Source: an uncultured Bacilli bacterium (lineage in GTDB: Bacteria; Bacillota_I; Bacilli_A; RF39; UBA660). Taken from it: a DNA stretch of 45,804 nt. This document shows, one piece after another, positions 9,128 to 18,228 of this stretch; position 1 is the first letter of the stretch; each line of letters starts with the position of its first letter. The translations under genes were made by a program, and so were the position numbers. The stretch is from positions 1-45,804 of the forward strand of contig CANQST010000007.1 in assembly GCA_947626595.1 (NCBI GenBank), written 5' to 3'. The notes under the pieces were generated by a model. The model saw only the letters and a list, made by a program, of their open reading frames with translations, was not told where the DNA came from and did no database searches.

Positions 9128-9745
9128 TTATTCTTCCTCTTTTGGTTTTATAACAACATATCTATTAGGTTCTTCCCCTACACTTTCAGTATAGACTTTT
9201 TTATGATTTCCTAAAGCATTATGAATTATTCTTCTTTCATATGAATTCATTGGATCAAGTTTAGCTTCTACTTTTGTTGTTGCGACTTCTCTAGCAATGT
9301 TTCTTGCTAAGCGTTCTAATGATTTATCATGTTTTTCTTTATAATCGTTGATATCTAATATAAATTTAAATGGTTTACCTAACTCTTTACTTATATGTTG
9401 ATTTAGTACTATTTGTAAGGCTTTTAAGTTTTTACCATTACGTCCTATTAAAATTGAATTATTTTCAGAGTAGATGGTATAAGTAGGTACTTCTTCTTTA
9501 TTTTTTATTTCTATATTAGCACTTACTCCCATATTTTTTAGTAATTTTAGAGTATAATCTTTGATGTATTTTACTACTTCTCTTCTTTCTACTACTTCTA
9601 TTTCTACTTTTTTACTTTTAAATAGACCACCTTTTACTTCACTTAATTCTTTAATAATAAGGTTTTCTTGTGTTTCTTGTAAGTCTATAGTTGCATTATT
9701 AATTGCTTCTTCTATTGTTTTTCCACTGTAATTATGCTTTTCCAT
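9128..9745 (-). CDS. jag: RNA-binding protein KhpB/Jag (SpoIIIJ-associated)
   Basis: Jag_N-like MEKHNYSGKTIEEAI, KH domain IGRNGKNLKALQ, R3H domain MNSYERRIIHNALGNHKKVYTESVGEEPNRYVVIKP. Confidence 0.95.
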   Translation of the reverse strand: MEKHNYSGKTIEEAINNATIDLQETQENLIIKELSEVKGGLFKSKKVEIEVVERREVVKYIKDYTLKLLKNMGVSANIEIKNKEEVPTYTIYSENNSILIGRNGKNLKALQIVLNQHISKELGKPFKFILDINDYKEKHDKSLERLARNIAREVATTKVEAKLDPMNSYERRIIHNALGNHKKVYTESVGEEPNRYVVIKPKEEE

Positions 9746-10664
9746 ATACTTCTTTACTCCTTTTAACTAATATATTTTGTATTATTGTAAAGACATTAGA
9801 TGTTACCCAATATATACCTAAGCCTGATGGCATAAATATGGCTGTTATTACTATGATACCACCCATCATTAGAGGCATCATTTTCATTGATGGATCTTGC
9901 ATATTACCAGTTGAGTTCATTTTAAATGAATAGAATGTTGTTGCGGCTATTAATATCATTAATATTAAATAAGCATAGAATGTTGCGGAAGTTATACCTA
10001 CAGCTGGTGTTGTTCCTAATTCTAGACCTAACATTGTATCTTCGAATATAGCTGGTGTTCTTTGAATAGCTTCTAGGAACGCTATAAATAAAGGTAATTG
10101 TAGGAAAGCAAATAGACAACCAGATAGGGGATTAATATTATATTTTTTATAAACCATTAACATTTCTTGATTTTGCCTTATCATTGACTCTTGGTCTTCT
10201 TTACCACGATATTTATTTTGAATTTTATCTAATTCAGGTTGAGCTTTTTTTATTAATTCACTTTGCATAGCAGTCTTTTTTGTTACTGGGAATGCTATTA
10301 ATCTGATAACTAATGTTACTGTTATTACTGATAAAGCATAATTATGCATTAATTTTCCTATTAAAATAAGAATGAAAGCTAGTGGCTTTACAAAGATAGT
10401 AGTCCATAGTCCTTCATATTTTCCAGATGTTATTTTGAAATCGTCACAGTCTGGTAATTTTTCTATATTTACTTTATTTTTTTCATAGGTCTTTAGACTT
10501 TCTTTATTAGTTGGTTTACATAATATATTTTCAGTTAGATTTTGACCAGTTAATTCATTTTTTACTGGCTTATTATTTTTATCTACTAATACTTTAGTAC
10601 AACCTGTTGTTAATAGGAAGAGTAGTAATACTAGTAAAATTTTAAATTTATTGTTTTTCTTCAT
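9732..10664 (-). CDS. yidC: Membrane protein insertase YidC/OxaA/SpoIIIJ
   Basis: Lipoprotein signal LLTTGCTK; NQEMLMVYKKYNINPLSGCLFAFLQLPLFIAFLEAI. Confidence 0.96.
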   Translation of the reverse strand: MKKNNKFKILLVLLLFLLTTGCTKVLVDKNNKPVKNELTGQNLTENILCKPTNKESLKTYEKNKVNIEKLPDCDDFKITSGKYEGLWTTIFVKPLAFILILIGKLMHNYALSVITVTLVIRLIAFPVTKKTAMQSELIKKAQPELDKIQNKYRGKEDQESMIRQNQEMLMVYKKYNINPLSGCLFAFLQLPLFIAFLEAIQRTPAIFEDTMLGLELGTTPAVGITSATFYAYLILMILIAATTFYSFKMNSTGNMQDPSMKMMPLMMGGIIVITAIFMPSGLGIYWVTSNVFTIIQNILVKRSKEVYGKA

Positions 10665-10665
10665 A

Positions 10666-11001
10666 TTAGTTGTCCTTTCTTTTTTGTTTCATGAGACTTA
10701 GAAAATCTTCTTGTAATTGTTGAAATGTCTTATCAATTGCCCCTTTTCTTAATATTATAATATAATCTTTGCTATTATTGTAGTTTTTTTTGTAATTATC
10801 TATGATTGCTCTTATTTTTCTTTTATATTTATTACGGAAAACAGCATTTCCTAATTTTTTACTTACTGATACTCCAAAACGGTCATAGGGGAGATTATTT
10901 TTTTTTTGATAGATAATGAAGCTTTTATTTTTAGTAAAATTTTTGTTAGATATTATTTTTTCAAAGTCTTCATTTGCTTTTACTATATATAATTTTCGCA
11001 T
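10666..11001 (-). CDS. rnpA: Ribonuclease P protein component
   Basis: RFGVSVSKKLGNAVFRNKYKRKIRAIIDNY. Confidence 0.95.
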   Translation of the reverse strand: MRKLYIVKANEDFEKIISNKNFTKNKSFIIYQKKNNLPYDRFGVSVSKKLGNAVFRNKYKRKIRAIIDNYKKNYNNSKDYIIILRKGAIDKTFQQLQEDFLSLMKQKRKDN

Positions 11002-11051
11002 AATACTCCTCCTATTTTTAGTTTAAAAAACCACTGGTTAGACAGCGGTAT

Positions 11052-11174
11052 TTAAGCGCAAAGTTTCTTACGACCTTTACGGCGACGACGATTTAAGACA
11101 TTTGTTTTTTTACGTGCAAAGAAACCTAATTTCTTAGATTTTTTATGATTATTTGGTTGATATGTTCTTTTCAT
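11052..11174 (-). CDS. rpmH: 50S ribosomal protein L34 (40 aa)
   Basis: [40 protein letters not shown]; supplied ORF is N-terminally over-extended. Confidence 0.95.
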   Translation of the reverse strand: [40 protein letters not shown]

Positions 11175-11234
11175 TAGTTCCACCTCCAGACATAAATCTA
11201 CATTATTATAATAAGAAGTAGGGCATTTTGTCAA

Positions 11235-11743
11235 TTAAAAATCTTGTTTTTGTTGAGGAAAACTTATAATTTTGGAAAATTATGGTTGGAGTTTTTATAA
11301 AATACAGGTAATTATTTTAGGTAAAGGAGAGGTCAATAGATAAATTTTTACTGTATTTATTATAAGAAAGAAGGAAGAAATATTAAATATTTTAATTGAA
11401 AAATATAATTTGCACAGATAATGGGAATAATTTTTTTGATAAAATGTTTTTTCAACAGAGTTTTGTGGATAACTAGTTCTTTTTTTTCTTTTGTTTATAA
11501 GTGTTTTAGAAGTTATTAACAATTTGAACATGCCATGTTTAAAATTTTTTCCATATATGTTTAGAAAAATTTGTGGAAAATGTGGAAAAGTCTATTATTT
11601 ATTGATATATAAAGATATTGATTGTTGAAAAAATTGTGGATTTCTTGTTGAAAAAAATTTTTTTAAAATTACTGTTTATTTTTTTTTAAAATTGGTTTAT
11701 AGTAGACATAACTTGAATTTATTCTTAGTGGGGAGATGGTAGA
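11235..11743. other. oriC: oriC region (rpmH-dnaA intergenic) with DnaA-box-like sites and AT-rich unwinding candidate
   Basis: TGTGGATAA 11464-11472, tandem TGTGGAAAA 11572-11580 and 11581-11589, TGTGGATTT 11635-11643, then a very AT-rich stretch 11644-11700; strand polarity of genes switches here. Confidence 0.85.
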
Positions 11744-13135
11744 ATGAATGTCGATATTTTATGGTCTAAATTTTTAAATTCCATTAAAGAAGATTTAACA
11801 TCACTATCTTTTACCACTTGGTTTCAAGATACTAAGCTTTACCGATTAGAAGAGGGCAATGCTTATGTTATTGTACCAATGCCTATTCATAAGAAACATT
11901 TAATGGATAATTATTCAGAAATGATTAGTAATAGATTATTTGATATAACGGGTAGTAGATATGAGTTAGTCTTTATACTAGAAGAAGAAATTAGTGGGTT
12001 AGAGTTTGAAGAAAAGGATAAAACGTGGAAAGTTGATGGAGTAATTAAGGTAGAACAAGCGGAAGATAATTATAGTTCTACTAATTTACTTAAGAAGTAT
12101 GTATTTGATAATTTTATAGTTGGAAATAGTAATAAGTTTGCTCATGCAGCAGCGTTATCAGTTGCGGAAAATCCTGGTAAAATGTATAATCCTTTATTTT
12201 TATATGGTAATAGTGGACTGGGAAAAACTCATTTGATGCATGCGATTGGGAATTATATTGTGGAAAACTCTAATAATAAAGTTTTATATGTTCCGAGTGA
12301 TCAATTTATTCAAGACTTTGTTAGTATAAATAGGAAAGACGAAAATGATACTAATTTCAATTATGTGGAATTTTTTAAAAATAAATATAGAAGTGTTGAT
12401 GTTTTATTAATTGACGATATTCAATTTTTAGGAGGAGCTTCTAAATCACAGCAAGAATTTTTTAATACATTTAATACTTTATATAATGATGGAAAACAAA
12501 TAATTATTTCTTCAGATAGGTCACCAGATGATTTGAAACTACTTGAGGACCGTTTAAGAACAAGGTTTTGTTGGGGATTAACTGCTGATATAGTTCCTCC
12601 TGATTATACTTTAAAAATGGAAATTATTAAGAAAAAGATAATTGCTGGTAATTTTGAAAAAGAAATACCTGAGGATGTTGTTGAATATATTGCATCTAAC
12701 ATTGGACCAGATGTTAGGCAACTGGAGGGTTCTATTACTAGGTTAATTGCTTATTCTACAATAATGGGTGGTGCTGAAATTAATCTTGATTTAGCAATAG
12801 AAGCATTAAAAGACTTTATTAGTAAAGGTCTTGGGGAAAAGAATGATATTCATAGAGTACAAAAAATTGTCGCGGAATATTTTCAAATTTCTGTTGAAGA
12901 TATAAGGAGTAAAAAGAGGAGTTCTAATATTTCTTTTCCAAGGCAGATTGCTATGTACTTATGTAGAACAATCATAAATGAGTCTTTTCCTAAGATTGGA
13001 ACAGAATTTGGTGGCAAAGATCATTCAACTGTAATGCATTCCGTTGAGAAGATTGAAAAAGAAATAAAAGTTAATAAGGATTTAAATAATATTATTGAAA
13101 AATTAAAGAAAGATATAGGCATTGTGCAAAAGTAG
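11744..13135 (+). CDS. dnaA: Chromosomal replication initiator DnaA
   Basis: GNSGLGKTHLMHAIGN, LLIDDIQFLGG, C-terminal FGGKDHSTVMHSVEKIE. Confidence 0.98.
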   Translation: MNVDILWSKFLNSIKEDLTSLSFTTWFQDTKLYRLEEGNAYVIVPMPIHKKHLMDNYSEMISNRLFDITGSRYELVFILEEEISGLEFEEKDKTWKVDGVIKVEQAEDNYSSTNLLKKYVFDNFIVGNSNKFAHAAALSVAENPGKMYNPLFLYGNSGLGKTHLMHAIGNYIVENSNNKVLYVPSDQFIQDFVSINRKDENDTNFNYVEFFKNKYRSVDVLLIDDIQFLGGASKSQQEFFNTFNTLYNDGKQIIISSDRSPDDLKLLEDRLRTRFCWGLTADIVPPDYTLKMEIIKKKIIAGNFEKEIPEDVVEYIASNIGPDVRQLEGSITRLIAYSTIMGGAEINLDLAIEALKDFISKGLGEKNDIHRVQKIVAEYFQISVEDIRSKKRSSNISFPRQIAMYLCRTIINESFPKIGTEFGGKDHSTVMHSVEKIEKEIKVNKDLNNIIEKLKKDIGIVQK

Positions 13136-13258
13136 GAGATTTTAAAAATACTTTCCACAGTTGAAAAATTGCAAAAAACGTTGTAAAATAAAGAAAAAAA
13201 GTAATTTTAAACATTTTCCACTGTAATAATAAAAATAAATTAGAAAGAAGGAATAATT
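13136..13258. promoter_or_regulatory. dnaA-dnaN intergenic region with DnaA-box-like sites
   Basis: TTTCCACAG at 13152-13160 and a second TTTTCCACT-like site. Confidence 0.5.
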
Positions 13259-14383
13259 ATGAAATTAACAATTAAGAAAGAAATTTTACTTGATGCTTTA
13301 AATAAAGTAGGAAAGGCTATATCAACTAAAAACTTAATTCCTGTTTTAGCTGGAATAAAGTTTGAATTAAAAAAGAAGAGACTTACTTTAACAGCTAGTG
13401 ATAATGATATTACTATTCAAACAGCAATTGATGCAGTTAATGATGATTTTAAAATTGAAAAAGAGGGTAGTATTATTATACAAGGAAAGTATATTTTGGA
13501 TATTGTTAGAAAATTAGATGATGAGTTTATTAATATTGAAGTAGTAGACGATTTAAAAATACTTATTTATACTGAAAATAGTGAATTTAATTTAAATGGT
13601 ATTAGTGAAAGTGAATATCCTAATATAGGACTTGAAGAGAGTAAGAAAAAAGTAGAAGTTAAAGCTGGTATTTTTAAGAGTATTATTAGTCAAACGGCTT
13701 TTGCTGCTTCAAATGAAGAAAGTAAACCCGTTTTAACAGGAATAAATTTCAATATAGTAGGTGATGTATTAGAGTGTAATTCAACAGATTCTTATCGTTT
13801 AGCACGAAAAATAGTAAAATTAGATAAGGCTAGTGAAGAAAATTATAATATAATAATTCCAAGTCATAATGTTATTGAATTTTCAAAAATTTTGAGTGAT
13901 GACGAAGAAATGGTTGAAATACATATTTTTGGTAATAAAGTATTATTTAAAGTTGGAAATTTAAAATTTGAGTCTCGTTTAATTAATGGAACTTATCCTA
14001 ATACTTCTAATTTATTACCTGATGACGATTTAATGGTTATTAGTACAAATCTAAATGAATTTTATAATGTTATTGATAGAGTTAGTATTTTGACAAGTGA
14101 TAAAGAAAATAATATTGTAACTCTTGAAACTGATGGAAATACGCTTATTTTAAAGAGTAGTTCAGTTGAAGTTGGTAGAGTAGAGGAAAAAATGAATGTA
14201 ACTAAAAATAATGAAGAAAATATAAGAATATCTTTTAGTGCTAAATACATGATGGATGCTTTGAAAAGTTTTTCCACAGAAACTGTTGATATTCATTTTG
14301 TAGGAGAAATAAAACCTATTTTAATAAAGTCTAAGGAAGAAGAAACTTTAACTCAATTGGTTTTACCAATAAGAACTTATTAA
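13259..14383 (+). CDS. dnaN: DNA polymerase III beta clamp
   Basis: MKLTIKKEILLDALNKVGKAISTKNLIPVLAGI...C-terminal QLVLPIRTY. Confidence 0.98.
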   Translation: MKLTIKKEILLDALNKVGKAISTKNLIPVLAGIKFELKKKRLTLTASDNDITIQTAIDAVNDDFKIEKEGSIIIQGKYILDIVRKLDDEFINIEVVDDLKILIYTENSEFNLNGISESEYPNIGLEESKKKVEVKAGIFKSIISQTAFAASNEESKPVLTGINFNIVGDVLECNSTDSYRLARKIVKLDKASEENYNIIIPSHNVIEFSKILSDDEEMVEIHIFGNKVLFKVGNLKFESRLINGTYPNTSNLLPDDDLMVISTNLNEFYNVIDRVSILTSDKENNIVTLETDGNTLILKSSSVEVGRVEEKMNVTKNNEENIRISFSAKYMMDALKSFSTETVDIHFVGEIKPILIKSKEEETLTQLVLPIRTY

Positions 14384-14403
14384 AAAAGATAAATTTAAAT
14401 GTA

Positions 14404-14440
14404 AAAAGGAAGAAAAAATAAAAAATTTCTTCTTTTTTTT
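14404..14440 (+). terminator. Terminator-like hairpin after dnaN
   Basis: GGAAGAAA...TTTCTTC followed by T8. Confidence 0.6.
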
Positions 14441-14542
14441 CGTAATTTTTTAAATTTTTGGATAATAATATAGGTGAAAAAGAAATTTTTTAGTTTTTTC
14501 GACAAAAATAGATAAATTTCGACAATTTATTTTGATATATTG

Positions 14543-14571
14543 GTTATGAAAACGAAGCCATAACGTTTTCA
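14543..14571 (+). promoter_or_regulatory. Interleaved complementary segments in the comK leader (possible pseudoknot or alternative hairpins)
   Basis: GTTATG 14543-14548 complements CATAAC 14559-14564; TGAAAACG 14547-14554 complements CGTTTTCA 14564-14571. Confidence 0.5.
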
Positions 14572-14588
14572 AAATGGGGGGATTTGAT

Positions 14589-15050
14589 ATGAGATATGAA
14601 GTAAATTATGGTACATTGGCTATAGTGCCAAATACAAAGAAAAATAGTTTAATCTACGAGGACGAAAATAGGTACATTGTAGAGGAAACACCATTTGAAA
14701 TAATGGAAGATAGTTGTAGGTATTTTGGTAGTACTTATGATGGAAGGAAAGACAGCGCTAAAGATATTTTAGGTTCAGAATATAAGATACCTATTATTGT
14801 TGAAGATACTAATAATTTAATAGTTTTTCCAACAACTTCGCCACAAGCATCAGATTGTGCATGGGTTTCATTAAATAGAATAAAATCTTTTGAAGCAGTA
14901 GATGCTAAAAATACAAGGATTATTTTTGATAATAACAAAGAGCTTATTGTTCCAACTGCTTATCGAAGTATAGAAAATCAGATTTCTAGAGCAATAAAAT
15001 TAGATTATGTTATTAGAAGAAGAAAAAATATATCAGATAAAAATAGTTAG
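14589..15050 (+). CDS. comK: ComK-family competence transcription factor
   Basis: EIMEDSCRYFGSTYDGRKDSAKDI, IIVEDTNNLIVFPTTSPQASDCAWVSLNRIKSFEA, TAYRSIENQISRAIKL match ComK; GGGGGG RBS precedes ATG at 14589. Confidence 0.9.
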   Translation: MRYEVNYGTLAIVPNTKKNSLIYEDENRYIVEETPFEIMEDSCRYFGSTYDGRKDSAKDILGSEYKIPIIVEDTNNLIVFPTTSPQASDCAWVSLNRIKSFEAVDAKNTRIIFDNNKELIVPTAYRSIENQISRAIKLDYVIRRRKNISDKNS

Positions 15051-15140
15051 AAAAAACTATTTTTTTATGTTTTAAAGGCATTTTTATGGTATAATAGGTA
15101 CGTACGTATAGTAATACTGTAATAGGGGAAAGGTGATTAT

Positions 15141-15167
15141 ATGGGTGTTAAAAGGGTAAATAAATGA
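15141..15167 (+). CDS. Possible 8-codon leader ORF (MGVKRVNK) overlapping recF start by ATGA
   Basis: GGGGAAAGGTG upstream of ATG; TGA overlaps recF ATG. Confidence 0.25.
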   Translation: MGVKRVNK

Positions 15168-16282
15168 AAATCACTAAATTAAATCTTATTAATTTTAGAA
15201 ATTATGCTAATATGAATATTGAGCTTAATGATGGTATGAATATTTTTATTGGTGATAATGCACAAGGTAAGACAAATATATTAGAAGCTATTGAAATACT
15301 TGCTTTAACTAAATCACATCGAGCTATTTATAATCCTAATTTAATTCAGTTTAATAAAAAAAAAGCTACAATTAAAGGAAATATAAAAAAAGATCAGATT
15401 GTTTCTAGATTAGAAATAGAACTTACGGAAGATGTTAAAAAGTTTAAAGTAAATAGGACAGAAATAAGAAAAATAGCTGATTATATATCTTATTTAAGTG
15501 TAATTATATTTACTCCTGATGATTTAGAAATAATTAAGTCTTCTCCTAATGTAAGAAGAAATTTGCTTAATATTCAATTATCACAAATTTCTAAGAATTA
15601 TCTTAATACTTATAATCAGTATAATAGAATTTTAAAGACTAGAAATGAGTATTTAAAAATTTTATTTAATAATAATAGTACTGATACTAGTTATTTAGAT
15701 ATTTTAACTGATAAGTTAATAGAGAAGGCTATTATTATATATCAACAAAGACATGAATATTTGGAACTTATTAATAATAATATTAATGATTACTATGGTG
15801 AAATAGCAAAAGATGGAGAATTAGAAGTTGTATACTTACCTAATGTAGAGATTAATGATTATGATAGTGAAAGTATTCGTAAGGCTTTGAAGCATAAGTA
15901 TAAGAAGTATTATATGAAAGAATTAAATTATGGTATGACTATATATGGTCCACATAGAGATGATTTTTTATTTAAATTTAAAAAAGAGGATAAAGATTTA
16001 CGTCTTTTTGGATCTCAAGGACAACAAAGGCTTGCGATTATATCGTTTAAATTAGCTGAAATAGAAATATTTAAAGAAAAATGTGGAAGTTATCCTGTTT
16101 TGCTTTTGGATGATATTTTTAGTGAACTTGATATAAGTAAGCGTAATAAAATTTTAAAAATCGTTGGAAATTATGATATTCAAAGTATTATTACGACAAC
16201 TGATTTGAAGAATATTAGAAAAAATTTTTGTAAAGATGCTTTTATTTTTGAGGTTAAAGCAGGGAATGTAGAAAGAAAGTAG
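15164..16282 (+). CDS. recF: DNA replication and repair protein RecF
   Basis: [38 protein letters not shown]. Confidence 0.97.
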   Translation: MKITKLNLINFRNYANMNIELNDGMNIFIGDNAQGKTNILEAIEILALTKSHRAIYNPNLIQFNKKKATIKGNIKKDQIVSRLEIELTEDVKKFKVNRTEIRKIADYISYLSVIIFTPDDLEIIKSSPNVRRNLLNIQLSQISKNYLNTYNQYNRILKTRNEYLKILFNNNSTDTSYLDILTDKLIEKAIIIYQQRHEYLELINNNINDYYGEIAKDGELEVVYLPNVEINDYDSESIRKALKHKYKKYYMKELNYGMTIYGPHRDDFLFKFKKEDKDLRLFGSQGQQRLAIISFKLAEIEIFKEKCGSYPVLLLDDIFSELDISKRNKILKIVGNYDIQSIITTTDLKNIRKNFCKDAFIFEVKAGNVERK

Positions 16283-16290
16283 GTATAAGC

Positions 16291-18216
16291 ATGAATGATG
16301 AAAAAGTTAATGTAAATTATGATTCGTCAGCTATTCAAGTTTTAGAGGGTTTGGAAGCTGTTAGAAAAAGACCTGGTATGTATATTGGAACTACGAGTTC
16401 AAGGGGATTACATCATTTAGTATGGGAAATAGTTGATAATGCAATTGATGAGGCTTTAGCTGGATATTGTAGTCATATTGAAGTTATTGTTGGTAAAGAT
16501 AATAGTATCACTGTAAAAGATGATGGTCGTGGTATTCCTGTTGATATTCATCCTAAGACTGGTAAGAGTACAGTTGAGACAGTTTATACAGTTTTGCATG
16601 CTGGTGGAAAGTTTGGTGGCGGTGGCTACAAGGTTTCTGGTGGTTTGCATGGTGTAGGAGCAAGTGTTGTTAATGCTTTGAGTGATTGGCTTGAGGTACG
16701 TGTTTATAAAAATGGTAATGTTTATTATCAACGTTTTAGTAAGGGTGGACATCCTGAGGATGATTTGAAAATAGTAGATAAATGTGATGAGGATAGAACT
16801 GGTACGACGGTGCATTTTTTACCAGATGACCAGATTTTTACAGAAACTACTGTTTATGATTATGATATATTAAAGACAAGATTGAAGGAATTGGCATTTT
16901 TAAATAAGGGACTTAGAATTTCTTTATATGACGATAGGGAGCCTGATAAGAAAGATTCATTTTATTATGAAGGCGGTATTATTGAGTATGTTCAAATGAT
17001 TAATAAAAATAAGGGACCAATTCATGATAGTATTATTTATGTTGAAGGGGAAGAAAAGGATATTAAAGTTGAAGTAGCTTTGCAATACAATGAGACGTAT
17101 AATTCAAGTATTTATTCTTTCGTTAATAATATAACGACACCTGAGGGTGGTACTCATGAGGATGGTGTAAGAACAGCTCTTACTAGGATTTTAAATAAGT
17201 ATGCGGTTAGTGCTAATTTAATGAAAGAAAAGGATGATTCTTTGACTGGTGACGATGTTCGTGAGGGTATTACTATGATTATTTCTATTAAGCATCCTAA
17301 TCCTCAATTTGAAGGTCAGACTAAGACTAAACTTGGTAATAGTGAGGTTAGGGGTATTGCTGGAAAGATTTTTTCGGAGGCTTTTGAGAGATTTTTAATG
17401 GAACATCCAGATGAGGCTAGAATTATTCTTGATAAATCTATGACGGCTAGTCGAGCTAGGGTTGCTGCTAAGAAGGCTAGGGAACTTACAAGACGTAAGG
17501 GTGATTTGGATATTACTAATTTTTATGGTAAGTTATCTGATTGTAAGAGTAAAAATGCTGAAGAGAGTGAAATTTTCTTAGTTGAGGGTGACTCTGCAGG
17601 TGGTTCTGCTATTAAAGGAAGGGATAGTATGACGCAGGCTATTCTTCCATTACGTGGTAAAATTTTGAATGTTGAAAAGGCTCGTCTTGATAGGGCTTTA
17701 TCTAATGAAGAAATTAGGACTATTATTACGGCTTTTGGTACTGGTATTGGTGAGGAATTTGATTTGTCTAAGTTACGTTATCATAAGATAATTATTATGA
17801 CTGATGCTGATGTTGATGGAAGTCATATTAGAGTATTGTTACTTACTTTATTTTATAGATTTTTTAAGCCAATAGTAGAGGCTGGTCATGTTTATGCGGC
17901 TCAACCACCTTTATATAGAATTACGCATGGTAAGACTAGAAAGTATGTCTTGGATGATGCTGAAAGAGATGAGTATTTAGCTAGTTTGGGTCCTAATGTT
18001 AAGTATGAAATTGCTCGTATGAAAGGACTTGGAGAAATGGATGCTGAAGAGTTAAATGAGACAACTATGGACATTAAGGAGCGTGTATTAAGAAAAATTA
18101 CAGTGGAAGATGCTATGGCAGCTGACGAAGTTTTTTCTAAGTTAATGGGTGAAGAGGTTGAACCTCGTAGGGAATTCATTGAACAAAATGCAACTTATGC
18201 TAATTTGGATGTTTAG
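16291..18216 (+). CDS. gyrB: DNA gyrase subunit B
   Basis: [59 protein letters not shown]. Confidence 0.99.
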   Translation: MNDEKVNVNYDSSAIQVLEGLEAVRKRPGMYIGTTSSRGLHHLVWEIVDNAIDEALAGYCSHIEVIVGKDNSITVKDDGRGIPVDIHPKTGKSTVETVYTVLHAGGKFGGGGYKVSGGLHGVGASVVNALSDWLEVRVYKNGNVYYQRFSKGGHPEDDLKIVDKCDEDRTGTTVHFLPDDQIFTETTVYDYDILKTRLKELAFLNKGLRISLYDDREPDKKDSFYYEGGIIEYVQMINKNKGPIHDSIIYVEGEEKDIKVEVALQYNETYNSSIYSFVNNITTPEGGTHEDGVRTALTRILNKYAVSANLMKEKDDSLTGDDVREGITMIISIKHPNPQFEGQTKTKLGNSEVRGIAGKIFSEAFERFLMEHPDEARIILDKSMTASRARVAAKKARELTRRKGDLDITNFYGKLSDCKSKNAEESEIFLVEGDSAGGSAIKGRDSMTQAILPLRGKILNVEKARLDRALSNEEIRTIITAFGTGIGEEFDLSKLRYHKIIIMTDADVDGSHIRVLLLTLFYRFFKPIVEAGHVYAAQPPLYRITHGKTRKYVLDDAERDEYLASLGPNVKYEIARMKGLGEMDAEELNETTMDIKERVLRKITVEDAMAADEVFSKLMGEEVEPRREFIEQNATYANLDV

Positions 18217-18228
18217 GAGGTTTTGGAA

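Noticed and set aside
11295-11531. 78-aa ORF on the - strand within the oriC region
   Set aside because: Low-complexity translation overlapping DnaA boxes; no recognisable RBS or family.
14477-14489. AAAAAGAAATTTT as a ComK AT-box (AAAAN5TTTT) for autoregulation
   Set aside because: Matches the pattern, but such A/T strings are frequent by chance in this AT-rich DNA and I could not pair it with a correctly spaced second box.
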